From: Anaerolinea thermophila
GTDB lineage: Bacteria; Chloroflexota; Anaerolineae; Anaerolineales; Anaerolineaceae
Assembly (NCBI RefSeq): GCF_020723905.1
Contig: NZ_DYHZ01000006.1
Coordinates: 186,001 to 250,000, forward strand
Reading direction: 5' to 3'
DNA: 64,000 nt
Shown: positions 43,913-51,275 of the stretch, piece by piece
Numbering within the stretch: position 1 is the stretch's first letter
Layout: each line of letters opens with the position of its first letter
Made by a program: the position numbers and the translations under genes
Notes under the pieces: model-generated
Seen by the model: the letters and a program-made list of their open reading frames with translations, nothing else
Told to the model about the DNA's origin: nothing
Databases searched by the model: none

Positions 43913-45877
43913 TCATTTTATCATGTCGATATAATCTACCGTGACAGGCTCACCTCTACCACCGCTCAGCACCGAGAGCAATTCCACCGCCAGCGCGGTT
44001 TTCTTTTGAGCATCTGCCCGGCTCCATGTACGGGATTTGATTTCGAGATACTTTCCCAACTCCGGCTGGACAATGGTGTCCAGATTCACAAAGAATTCCG
44101 TATCCTTATAATGAATCAAGAAACGCAGGCGGTCTTTCTGAATCTCCACCTCACGAATCGGCTTAAAGTATTCCCGATAGAAACGCAAGGTATGGGTAGC
44201 CGGGGCAAGGTAACGACTGCGGGAGAGCATGACCGATTGGGCGTGGTGCTCATGCGTGCCAATAAGGGTCAAGCGAGTGCGCACATTGGTGACATTGCCT
44301 TTTTCGTCAATAAATTCATCTTCACGATAACGTAAAATTCCCTGTTCAGGATCGCTGAAGAAGAAGTAGGTGTCGTATTCCCGATAGTGCCTTTTCCTTT
44401 CAATTTCAATCAAGGGCTGTTGCAGTGCTTTGAGGGTAGGCTCCAGGTCATCCACTTTGACTTTAACCTGAATCTCAAAGGATTCTTCCTCCATTGCCCC
44501 GCCAATGGCAATTAATTTGGAGAGCACCGATTGCTCACGGTTCATGAGGAAAATATCGATACGTCTGGCATATTCCTGTCCCGCTTTGAGAAGATCTTCT
44601 TCCTGCAATGTCAGCAGTTGTCGATCACGCATCAACCAGCGCCCATTGACCATCACATCGGTGACATCGGTCGATTTGGAGGCATAGACTAATTGCGAGT
44701 AAACCCCATTGGGATCACGAGAAAAGCGGGGGGAATTGTGTAAGGGAGAAATATCTACCAGGATTAAATCGGCGCGTTTTCCCGGCTCAAGCGAGCCAAT
44801 CCATTCTCCCATGTGCATAGCCTGTGCCCCCAATCGGGTTGCCATTAACAACGCTGTTTGTGCGGGTAAGGCAGTCGGATCGCCAGTGGAAACTTTGGCT
44901 AAAAACGCGGCAAGTCGAATTTCCTCAAACATGTCCAGATCGTTATTCGAAGCCGGCCCATCCGTACCAATACCGACGTTTAAACCAACTTCCAGCATTT
45001 TTTGAACAGGGGCTACTCCCGAAGCCAGTTTGAGGTTCGAAGAGGGGTTATGGGCGACACCGGCTCGGGCGTGATAAAGCGTTCGCATCTCCCCTTCATC
45101 AATGTGCACGCAATGTGCGGCAAGGACTTTGGCTTCAAACAATCCCTGTTTTTTGACATACGGAATGACCGGCATGCCCTCTGCCCTGCGCATGTTTTCC
45201 ACTTCCTGAGCGGTTTCACTCAGGTGGGTGTGCAGGGGAACATCAAACTCTGCCGCCAGTTCAGCACAGGCTCGAAGAATTTCATCTGTACATGTGTAGG
45301 GAGCATGGGGAGCCACTGCCGGCACAATCAGGGAATGTCCTTTCCAGCGCTCAATAAAATCCCGCGCAAGGGCTAATGACTCTTCATAAGAACCGGCGTC
45401 GGGGCTGGGGAATTTCAACACCGTCTGTCCGCAGAGGGCACGCATGCCTGCTTCAGCGGTAGCCCTGGCAACATCTTCTTCAAAATAGTACATGTCGGCA
45501 AAAGTTGTCACACCACTGCGAATCATTTCCGCACAGGCAATTTTGGTTCCCAACTGGACAAAATCCGGCGATACGAACTCGCGTTCCACCGGCATCATGT
45601 ACCCAAGGAGCCACACATCCAGACGTAAATCGTCTGCCAGTCCACGCAATAAAGTCATCGGCACATGGGTATGGGCGTTCACCAGACCCGGCATGAGCAC
45701 TTTCCCCTGGCAATCGTGAATCTGGGCTGCCTGATATTTTTGCACCAGATCCTTTCTTTCACCCACCGCTACAATGAGATCCCCTTGAACTGCCACCGCC
45801 CCATCAGGAATCTGACGCAATTCCTGATCCATCGTCAACACGTAAGCATTGGTTAAGAGCAAATCTACATGTTCCAT
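43913..45877 (-). CDS. MtaD/SsnA-like amidohydrolase fused to a CYTH domain
   Basis: Protein of 654 residues made of two enzymes. Residues 1-460 are a metal-dependent deaminase of the 5-methylthioadenosine/S-adenosylhomocysteine deaminase group: VNAHTHVPMTLLRGLADDL supplies the first His pair, then PLHTHLSETAQEVENMRRAE, AAHCVHIDEGEM and GIGTDGPASNNDLDMFEEIR with the metal Asp. Residues 465-654 are a CYTH (class IV adenylate cyclase/triphosphatase-like) domain: ESFEIQVKVKVDDLEPTLKA at the start, where the EIQVKVKV strand stands for the usual ExExK, with LEIKSRTWSR near the end. Start ATG at 45877 follows AGGAAAAGA. CYTH proteins bind triphosphates; whether this one is catalytic is open. Confidence 0.85.
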   Translation of the reverse strand: MEHVDLLLTNAYVLTMDQELRQIPDGAVAVQGDLIVAVGERKDLVQKYQAAQIHDCQGKVLMPGLVNAHTHVPMTLLRGLADDLRLDVWLLGYMMPVEREFVSPDFVQLGTKIACAEMIRSGVTTFADMYYFEEDVARATAEAGMRALCGQTVLKFPSPDAGSYEESLALARDFIERWKGHSLIVPAVAPHAPYTCTDEILRACAELAAEFDVPLHTHLSETAQEVENMRRAEGMPVIPYVKKQGLFEAKVLAAHCVHIDEGEMRTLYHARAGVAHNPSSNLKLASGVAPVQKMLEVGLNVGIGTDGPASNNDLDMFEEIRLAAFLAKVSTGDPTALPAQTALLMATRLGAQAMHMGEWIGSLEPGKRADLILVDISPLHNSPRFSRDPNGVYSQLVYASKSTDVTDVMVNGRWLMRDRQLLTLQEEDLLKAGQEYARRIDIFLMNREQSVLSKLIAIGGAMEEESFEIQVKVKVDDLEPTLKALQQPLIEIERKRHYREYDTYFFFSDPEQGILRYREDEFIDEKGNVTNVRTRLTLIGTHEHHAQSVMLSRSRYLAPATHTLRFYREYFKPIREVEIQKDRLRFLIHYKDTEFFVNLDTIVQPELGKYLEIKSRTWSRADAQKKTALAVELLSVLSGGRGEPVTVDYIDMIK

Positions 45878-45885
45878 TCTTTTCC

Positions 45886-47025
45886 TCACTCAGAAAGAAA
45901 TCTGCGCAGAAAGTCCAGGGCAATATTTGCAGCCCAGGTCTTCACCAGTGCAGGCGCACCGCCAAACTGGCGTTGTTCTGTCCGATGAACCTCACAGGTC
46001 ATAATCTCCAGATGAAGAGAAAACGAATCCAGATGTTTGACAAGAGACACGATGTAATAAATATCACGGCTTTCCATTTCTTCCGGGGAAGGAGGGGAAA
46101 AGCCATCTTCGGTGCTTTCTACCTGACAGGTGCAGAAAGGATCCAGAGGAGAGTGTCTCAGACGTGTGCACAATTCCCCATCCAGCCCCATCTCAACCAT
46201 ACGGATTCGCCTTTCTCCTTGTTTGAGCCGGGCCGCAAGAATGGCTTCCAGCGTCTCCCCGTCTGCGCCAAAAATCGCCTCCCCACAACGCTGGCGCACC
46301 AGCGTTTCCATCTCTGCTATCATACGGGCGGCTTCCTCAGATGTATCCGCTTTGGCAGTGATCCGAATATCACATTGTCCCGGATGAGCAAGTAACCCGA
46401 CAGTTGGGTTGGACCATGTTTCCAGATCGCCAATCCAGTCATCCAGTTGAGACTCTCCCACACCTGCCGTATGAAGCACCCGCACCTGAATGACGCTGTG
46501 GAGTTGATAGCGTTGTTTGAGATAAGGCATCACAGCATGCTGGAACAGAAACTCCATCTCACGGGGAACCCCTGGAAGGCAAATGATACATCGATCCTGC
46601 ACCTCACAAATAAACGCCGGTGCAGTTCCCACCGGATTGGAAATGGCTATTGCCCCCCGGGGAATAAATGCCTGCCTTTTATTATTTTCAGAAGGCTGAC
46701 GACCATATTTTTGAAAACGTTCTACAATCTGGTCCCACAATTCCGGGTGAAATTCCAGTTCTACCCCAAGAGCACGGGCAACTGCCTGCCGGGTTGGATC
46801 GTCTACAGTAGGTCCCAACCCCCCGGTAGTGATGATAATCTCTGCCCGGCACAATGCTTCCCGGAGGATTCCTGCAATCCGTTCCTCGTTATCTCCAATG
46901 GTGGTGGTACGGTATAAATCAATCCCTAAATTCCGCAACTCGCGCGCCAGAAAACGGGTATTCGTGTCCAGAATTTCCCCGAGAAGAAGTTCCGTTCCAA
47001 TGGTTACAATCTCTGCTACTGGCAT
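45886..47025 (-). CDS. CinA-like protein with degenerate C-terminal domain
   Basis: Residues 1-250 are the CinA N-terminal (MoaB/MogA-like, COG1058) nucleotide-binding domain: IVTIGTELLLGEILDTNTRF, TTGGLGPTVDDPTRQAVARA and LPGVPREMEFLFQHAVMPYL. This domain hydrolyses ADP-ribose in characterised CinA proteins. The last 110 residues occupy the place of the NMN deamidase (PncC) domain but lack its AESCTGG catalytic segment and are shorter, so deamidase activity is not expected. The total is 379 residues against about 415 in full CinA. The stop overlaps the ribosome site region of the amidohydrolase-CYTH gene, so they are coupled. Confidence 0.85.
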   Translation of the reverse strand: MPVAEIVTIGTELLLGEILDTNTRFLARELRNLGIDLYRTTTIGDNEERIAGILREALCRAEIIITTGGLGPTVDDPTRQAVARALGVELEFHPELWDQIVERFQKYGRQPSENNKRQAFIPRGAIAISNPVGTAPAFICEVQDRCIICLPGVPREMEFLFQHAVMPYLKQRYQLHSVIQVRVLHTAGVGESQLDDWIGDLETWSNPTVGLLAHPGQCDIRITAKADTSEEAARMIAEMETLVRQRCGEAIFGADGETLEAILAARLKQGERRIRMVEMGLDGELCTRLRHSPLDPFCTCQVESTEDGFSPPSPEEMESRDIYYIVSLVKHLDSFSLHLEIMTCEVHRTEQRQFGGAPALVKTWAANIALDFLRRFLSE

Positions 47026-47111
47026 AGAATCTCTTTGTTTGCCTTATTGTAGTGTATGCTCTATCGCTTCGCAAGTTCAACATCACAGAGTCTTTACTAT
47101 TCCCATTTTCT

Positions 47112-47136
47112 TATGATATACTCATTTAGTGAGTAT
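47112..47136 (+). promoter_or_regulatory. padR promoter -10 and operator palindrome
   Basis: TATGAT (47112-47117) is followed at once by ATACTCA (47118-47124) and TGAGTAT (47130-47136), a perfect 7-bp inverted repeat with a 5-base centre. The repeat overlaps the GTG and ATG start codons of padR, so the mRNA is nearly leaderless and bound PadR would block its own transcription. Confidence 0.7.
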
Positions 47137-47689
47137 GAGGCACCGGAAAGCAAGTGATAGTTCCCCTGAATATCCCTTACTGGGTTTTCTGTATTTTCAG
47201 CCTCTTCATGGATACGATCTTCATAAGAGGCTGAATGGCACATTGGGAGAAGTATGGGCCCTTCCGCAAAACCAGGTTTACAATATTTTAAAACGTCTGG
47301 AACAACAGGGACATATTCAGCAGGTTACGGGAGAGGAAGAGAATCACACACCCAACAAACAGGTGTTTACTCTCACCCCAAGCGGAAAAGCACGCTTTGA
47401 AACCTGGTTAATGACCCCTACCCCGGGGAGCGCCAGAGCCCTGCGGATGGAATTCATCTCCCGGCTGTTCTTTGCCACCCAGATTTCCGAAGATTTATAC
47501 TCGCGCCTGATTCAGGAACAATATCAGGAAATTTATCAATCGTTAGAGCATTTGAAAAAACGATTAGAAGAATGCCCGGCAGAGCAAGTATTTAACCGCA
47601 TGGGAATTGACCTGCGCCTTCGTCAATTAAAAGCAACTCTGGAATGGCTTGAAACTTTCCATCAGGTTTGCGAAGAGCAATGGACATGA
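47129..47689 (+). CDS. PadR-family transcriptional regulator
   Basis: Dimeric winged-helix regulator of 186 residues. The DNA-binding part covers about residues 12-90 (YPLLGFLYFQPLHGYDLHKR, then LPQNQVYNILKRLEQQGHIQ and a basic wing with KQVFTLTPSGKARFETWLMT). A C-terminal helical dimer domain of the PadR_C type follows. Start candidates are the GTG at 47129 and ATG at 47135; both lie within the operator-like palindrome. The permease gene overlaps its end by about 10 bp, so it probably controls that gene. The inducer is unknown. Confidence 0.9.
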   Translation: MSMRHRKASDSSPEYPLLGFLYFQPLHGYDLHKRLNGTLGEVWALPQNQVYNILKRLEQQGHIQQVTGEEENHTPNKQVFTLTPSGKARFETWLMTPTPGSARALRMEFISRLFFATQISEDLYSRLIQEQYQEIYQSLEHLKKRLEECPAEQVFNRMGIDLRLRQLKATLEWLETFHQVCEEQWT

Positions 47690-48534
47690 CCACCCTCCCG
47701 GCAACAAAAGTCCTCTCTCCAACCCAGGTTGAGAGGGTCCCGCCCTTATGGTCACAGTGGGTTCAACACCTCTGGAAAGTATTAGCCCTGCCACTCCTGC
47801 TGTTTCTTCTTCTGCCCATTGGAAGCATTTTCTTCCACCTGACTCCAACCGAAATCTGGAGAACTCTGCAAGCCCCACAAGCCCTTCAGGCACTTTCTTT
47901 GAGTCTGGCAACGGCAACCACCACCACAGGACTGACATTGTTTGTCGGAACACCCCTTGCCTATTTGATTTACCACAGGCGTTCGCCCTTAACCCGAATT
48001 ATCGAAACCTTGATTGAACTCCCCTCGGTGCTTCCGCCTTCCGTTGCTGGCGTCGCTCTGTTGCTGACCTTTGGACGGAATGGCTGGCTGGGGCAATCCC
48101 TTTCGTTACTGGGCATTCAAATTCCCTTTACCCCCATAGCGGTCGTTCTGGCACAACTTTTCATTGCCTCTCCCCTTTATGTAAAATCCGCGGCGCTGGG
48201 GTTTGCCAGTATTGACTGCGAAATTCGCAAAGCCGCCGCGCTGGATGGCGCAAACCGCTGGCAGATTTTACGTTATATCGTGTTCCCTCTTTCATGGCAA
48301 GCCATCCTCAGTGGACTGGTACTGACATGGGCAAGAGCCATCGGTGAATTTGGCGCAACGATTTTATTTGCGGGGAACCTGCCCGGGCGCACTCAAACCA
48401 TGCCAGTTGCCATTTACATTGGATTCGAAACCAGTCTGGAAACGGCTCTAACCCTCTCTGCCATCCTTGTTCTCATTTCCTTTGGAATTCTGGTTTTGCT
48501 CAAAAGCATTTTGCACGCCTCAACTTCAGATTAA
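47680..48534 (+). CDS. ModB/WtpB-type ABC transporter permease, without partner genes
   Basis: Membrane subunit of 284 residues with about six hydrophobic helices and a binding-protein-dependent permease EAA loop (ASIDCEIRKAAALDGANRWQ, followed by ILRYIVFPLSW). It is closest to molybdate/tungstate/sulfate permeases (SVLPPSVAGVALLLTFGRNG, ARAIGEFGATILFAGNLPGR). No substrate-binding protein or ATPase of this system is adjacent, which is unusual. The start is taken as the ATG at 47680 overlapping padR; the ATG at 47686 is an alternative. A sulfite-exporter-type gene follows directly. Confidence 0.85.
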   Translation: MDMTTLPATKVLSPTQVERVPPLWSQWVQHLWKVLALPLLLFLLLPIGSIFFHLTPTEIWRTLQAPQALQALSLSLATATTTTGLTLFVGTPLAYLIYHRRSPLTRIIETLIELPSVLPPSVAGVALLLTFGRNGWLGQSLSLLGIQIPFTPIAVVLAQLFIASPLYVKSAALGFASIDCEIRKAAALDGANRWQILRYIVFPLSWQAILSGLVLTWARAIGEFGATILFAGNLPGRTQTMPVAIYIGFETSLETALTLSAILVLISFGILVLLKSILHASTSD

Positions 48535-48553
48535 ACTCAAACAGGAATGCCCC

Positions 48554-49378
48554 TTGGATGCCTTTTTTGCTCTCATCGTTGCTATCCCCATCGGACTGTT
48601 AGGCGGGTTGATTGGACTCGGCGGAGCAGAGTTCCGCCTTCCCGTTCTGGTGGGGGTATTCAAACGTTCCGCAAGGCAGGCTGTGCCGATTAATCTGGCT
48701 ATCAGCCTGATGACTCTTGTCTCCTCGCTCTTCATCCGCTTAAAAGTTCTGCCCGAATTTCCTTACGCCTCTCTCTGGCTTCCAATTGGCACTCTCATTC
48801 TGGGCGGGGTTGTTTTTGCCTTTTTAGGCGCCGGGTGGATCAGCCAAATCCCCCTGCACCGGCTGGAAGCACTCATACGATACTTTTTGATCCTGATTGG
48901 GGTTTTGCTTCTGATAGAAGGCGTTTTTTCTTTTCCTGTCGGGCATCTTCTTCAAGCCTCGCCATGGGTACAGGGAATTGTCGGCATCCTCTGCGGCGCG
49001 ATCATCGGAGTGGTCAGCAGTACACTGGGGGTTGCCGGGGGAGAATTAATCATTCCTACCCTGATTTTTATCTTTGGAATCGATGTTAAACTTGCGGGCA
49101 CTGCCAGTTTAATGATCAGTTTACCAACCGTCGTTACTGGCATTATTCGTTACACCCGCAAAGGTTTGTACCGGGAACGAAAAGAATGGTACACCTTGAT
49201 TGGTCCAATGGGACTTGGTTCGATTGCCGGGGCTATTTTAGGGGGAATTCTGGTTGGAACAATCTCCGGACAGTGGCTGAAAGTGATTCTGGGACTGGTA
49301 CTGATCGCATCTGCTGTGCGGATGTTTATACACCATCACCAATCCCAGAATTCACAGAAAGTTGACTTCAAACTGTAG
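48554..49378 (+). CDS. TauE/SafE-family anion permease
   Basis: Membrane protein of 274 residues with about eight helices in two repeats. The signature GLIGLGGAEFRLPVLVGVF near residue 15 and STLGVAGGELIIPTLIFIFG in the second half mark the TauE/SafE (sulfite/sulfonate export) family. Start is assigned to the TTG at 48554, which has AGGAA seven bases upstream and gives a proper first helix; longer frames run back into the permease gene without a site. It is the third gene behind padR. Convergent to the yeiH gene, only 4 bp away. Confidence 0.85.
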   Translation: MDAFFALIVAIPIGLLGGLIGLGGAEFRLPVLVGVFKRSARQAVPINLAISLMTLVSSLFIRLKVLPEFPYASLWLPIGTLILGGVVFAFLGAGWISQIPLHRLEALIRYFLILIGVLLLIEGVFSFPVGHLLQASPWVQGIVGILCGAIIGVVSSTLGVAGGELIIPTLIFIFGIDVKLAGTASLMISLPTVVTGIIRYTRKGLYRERKEWYTLIGPMGLGSIAGAILGGILVGTISGQWLKVILGLVLIASAVRMFIHHHQSQNSQKVDFKL

Positions 49379-49382
49379 TGCG

Positions 49383-50435
49383 TTAGAACATCCCTCCAAA
49401 AATCACCCACGCCACGCCCAGCGCCAGAAGGGTATTGAAGATTGTGATAATGATAAATGCAATGATAGGACGTATTCCCATGGCGTTGAGTTCTTTTAGC
49501 GAAAAGTCCATCCCCATTCCAACAAAGGCAAAGGTAAAGAACCAGTTTTTCAACGCATCAATTGCCGTGCCTTTGCCGCCATCAATCCAGCCTAAAGAAT
49601 ACAGCACCGAAGCCAGAACAAATCCCAAGACGAACTTGGGAAAACGATCCCAGATCAGGCGCGGGCTGGGTTGAATACCCTCACCTGCCTGTTTACGGGC
49701 AAAATATACGGCAAGGAGGAATGCTACCAGACCAATCAGGGTATTCTGGGTGGACTTAACGATAGAGGCAATTTTCTGGGCTTCTTCTCCAAAAATCGTA
49801 CCGGCGCCGACTACCGCCGCAGTGGTATCAATGTTGCCGCCAAACCATGCTCCCGCCACGGCCTGGGGAAGGTGCAGAGCCTGGGCAATTAATGGAGAAA
49901 TCACCATCATGGGCAAAGCCACCAGAATTACCAGGGTAGCCACATAAGTCACCTGTTCTTTTTTGGCTTGCACAGAGCCTGCCGCGGCAATGGCAGCAGA
50001 GACTCCACAAATTGAAACGGCAGAGGACAGCACTGCGCGTAGTTTCTCATCCAGCCCCAATTTTCCCGTAATCCACCAGGAAAACATGAAGACAGACGTT
50101 ATCATGATCAGAGTTTGAACAATTGCTCCTGCAGCGGCGTGGAGGATAATTTTCAGGTCAATCCCTGCGCCCAGGAGGATCAAACCCACCTTCAAAAACA
50201 ATTCTGTACGAATGCCTGGTTTGATTTCTTCGTATTTGCCAAACTTCCTGAGTATAAATCCACCCAGCAACCCAACCAGCGCTGCCCACATAGGATATTC
50301 CAGCGCTTTCCCGGGGATTTGAAAGGGAAGGGTCATAGGATAAATCCAGCGGGTAAGGCGCCAGGCCACCCATCCCAGCAGTAGTGTCACCAGCAAGCCT
50401 GATAAAATGGAGAGAGATTCTGACTTTCTTTCCAC
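49383..50435 (-). CDS. YeiH/UPF0324-family putative sulfate-type exporter
   Basis: Inner-membrane protein of 350 residues with about ten helices, UPF0324 family. Hallmarks include LFLKVGLILLGAGIDLKIIL, AVLSSAVSICGVSAAIAAAG, GAWFGGNIDTTAAVVGAGTI and FVGMGMDFSLKELNAMGIRP. The family is annotated as sulfate exporter-like from genetic context; transport has not been established for this type. Start is the GTG at 50435, eight bases after AAGGAG, which itself overlaps the stop of the 41-aa membrane peptide gene, so they are coupled. It lies opposite a TauE-type gene, suggesting sulfur-anion traffic. Confidence 0.9.
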   Translation of the reverse strand: MERKSESLSILSGLLVTLLLGWVAWRLTRWIYPMTLPFQIPGKALEYPMWAALVGLLGGFILRKFGKYEEIKPGIRTELFLKVGLILLGAGIDLKIILHAAAGAIVQTLIMITSVFMFSWWITGKLGLDEKLRAVLSSAVSICGVSAAIAAAGSVQAKKEQVTYVATLVILVALPMMVISPLIAQALHLPQAVAGAWFGGNIDTTAAVVGAGTIFGEEAQKIASIVKSTQNTLIGLVAFLLAVYFARKQAGEGIQPSPRLIWDRFPKFVLGFVLASVLYSLGWIDGGKGTAIDALKNWFFTFAFVGMGMDFSLKELNAMGIRPIIAFIIITIFNTLLALGVAWVIFGGMF

Positions 50436-50446
50436 TTCTTAACTCC

Positions 50447-50572
50447 TTAGAATACAATGGGCAAACCGTGTTTGCCAATCCACCCTAAGACTGAAAGAAG
50501 AATGATCCCAAAGGCAAGAACTACTGCCAGCCAATCCTCGTTCTTGAGGAAGGAAAATTTCCGAGAGACCAT
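50447..50572 (-). CDS. 41-aa single-pass membrane peptide upstream of yeiH
   Basis: Small gene: MVSRKFSFLKNEDWLAVVLA, then FGIILLSVLGWIGKHGLPIVF. It has a basic start, an EDW motif, one membrane helix at about residues 14-33 and a short end. The AGGAGCAGG site before the ATG is good. Its TAA lies within the AAGGAG site of the yeiH gene. The NEDWLAV segment resembles the N-terminus of longer YeiH-type proteins, where an EDWWAV motif opens an extra helix, so this seems to be that helix encoded apart. Its role as a subunit is inferred. Confidence 0.75.
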   Translation of the reverse strand: MVSRKFSFLKNEDWLAVVLAFGIILLSVLGWIGKHGLPIVF

Positions 50573-50601
50573 ATCCTGCTCCTCTTTTTGATGTGTCGAG
50601 A

Positions 50602-50630
50602 ATTATAGTCTTTGTATTTGCGCCAGTCAG
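50602..50630 (-). promoter_or_regulatory. Promoter of the small peptide-yeiH unit
   Basis: On the minus strand CTGACT (50630-50625), a 17-bp spacer and a perfect TATAAT (50607-50602) lie 30 bases before the small gene. Confidence 0.65.
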
Positions 50631-50687
50631 AGCAAACAGTACCAGTGTAAGGGAATTGCAAAGATACGGTAATTTGTCGAATAAAAA

Positions 50688-50716
50688 TTGACAGAACACA
50701 AGACTCACATTATCTA
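50688..50716 (+). promoter_or_regulatory. Possible upstream promoter of the SAO-like unit
   Basis: A perfect TTGACA (50688-50693), 17 bp and TATCTA (50711-50716) read toward the thioredoxin gene about 240 bp away. It would be in tandem with the nearer promoter at 50818. Confidence 0.45.
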
Positions 50717-50817
50717 TGCTTTTGAATGCTAAATCCCTGCAGAGACTGGAAATTCACATATACGTAATAGGGGGATTTTTCTCCCTGAAAGACCGGATGA
50801 AGGTCATATCTAAATGC

Positions 50818-50869
50818 TTGACGTTAATTTTTTAACCGATATAATAATATTCGTGTTCTCGAATATTAT
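50818..50869 (+). promoter_or_regulatory. Promoter with 10-bp operator palindrome for the SAO-like unit
   Basis: TTGACG (50818-50823), 16 bp and TATAAT (50840-50845) are followed by ATAATATTCG (50844-50853) and CGAATATTAT (50860-50869), a perfect 10-bp inverted repeat with a 6-base centre. It covers the start of transcription and has the size and AT-rich arms of ArsR/SmtB-type operators; no ArsR gene is in the window. Confidence 0.72.
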
Positions 50870-50955
50870 TTGTTGCCGGTTGAAATACAATCAGCCAAAC
50901 CAGGCAACGAAAAATGGTTGAGACTCATATTAGCCTAAAACAAGAAGGAGAGATT

Positions 50956-51198
50956 ATGTTAACCATCAAAATCCTCGGATCAGGTTGTTCGAATTGCAAA
51001 CGTCTGGAAGCATTAGCACGCAAAGTAGCAGGTGATTTAGGTGTCGAAGCAGAATTTGAAAAAGTGACCGATTTCAATGAGATCATGAAATGGCCCATCC
51101 TCTCAACTCCGGGTCTGGTGGTCAATGACAAACTGGTCTCTTCTGGAAGGATTCCCTCAGAGAAAGAAATCGCTGAGTGGTTAAAATCGGCTGCTTAA
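50956..51198 (+). CDS. Small thioredoxin-like protein (redox-active disulfide protein)
   Basis: Thioredoxin-fold protein of 80 residues, short like the MTH895 group. The active site is GSGCSNCKRLEAL with C11 and C14, and the cis-Pro loop is LSTPGLVVNDKLVSSGRIPS. Homologues usually stand next to COG0701 permeases, as here, and are thought to move thiol-bound metal or metalloid ligands. Start is the ATG at 50956, five bases after AAGGAG; a longer in-frame ATG at 50914 has no site. A hairpin with T-run separates it from the permease gene. Confidence 0.88.
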   Translation: MLTIKILGSGCSNCKRLEALARKVAGDLGVEAEFEKVTDFNEIMKWPILSTPGLVVNDKLVSSGRIPSEKEIAEWLKSAA

Positions 51199-51204
51199 AG
51201 CCCG

Positions 51205-51232
51205 TGGGCAGGATTTTCTGCCCATATTTTTT
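51205..51232 (+). terminator. Terminator or attenuator between thioredoxin and permease genes
   Basis: A 7-bp stem (51205-51211 with 51218-51224) with a 6-base loop is followed by a T-rich tract. Since the next gene follows on the same strand within 45 bp, partial read-through is likely. Confidence 0.65.
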
Positions 51233-51275
51233 GGGTAAAGACATTCAAAACAGCGAATAATTACAGAAGGATACC

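Noticed and set aside
50439-50708. 89-aa frame overlapping the 41-aa membrane peptide gene
   Set aside because: It is out of frame with the well-placed 41-aa gene and runs through that gene's promoter; the short frame has the good ribosome site and membrane helix.
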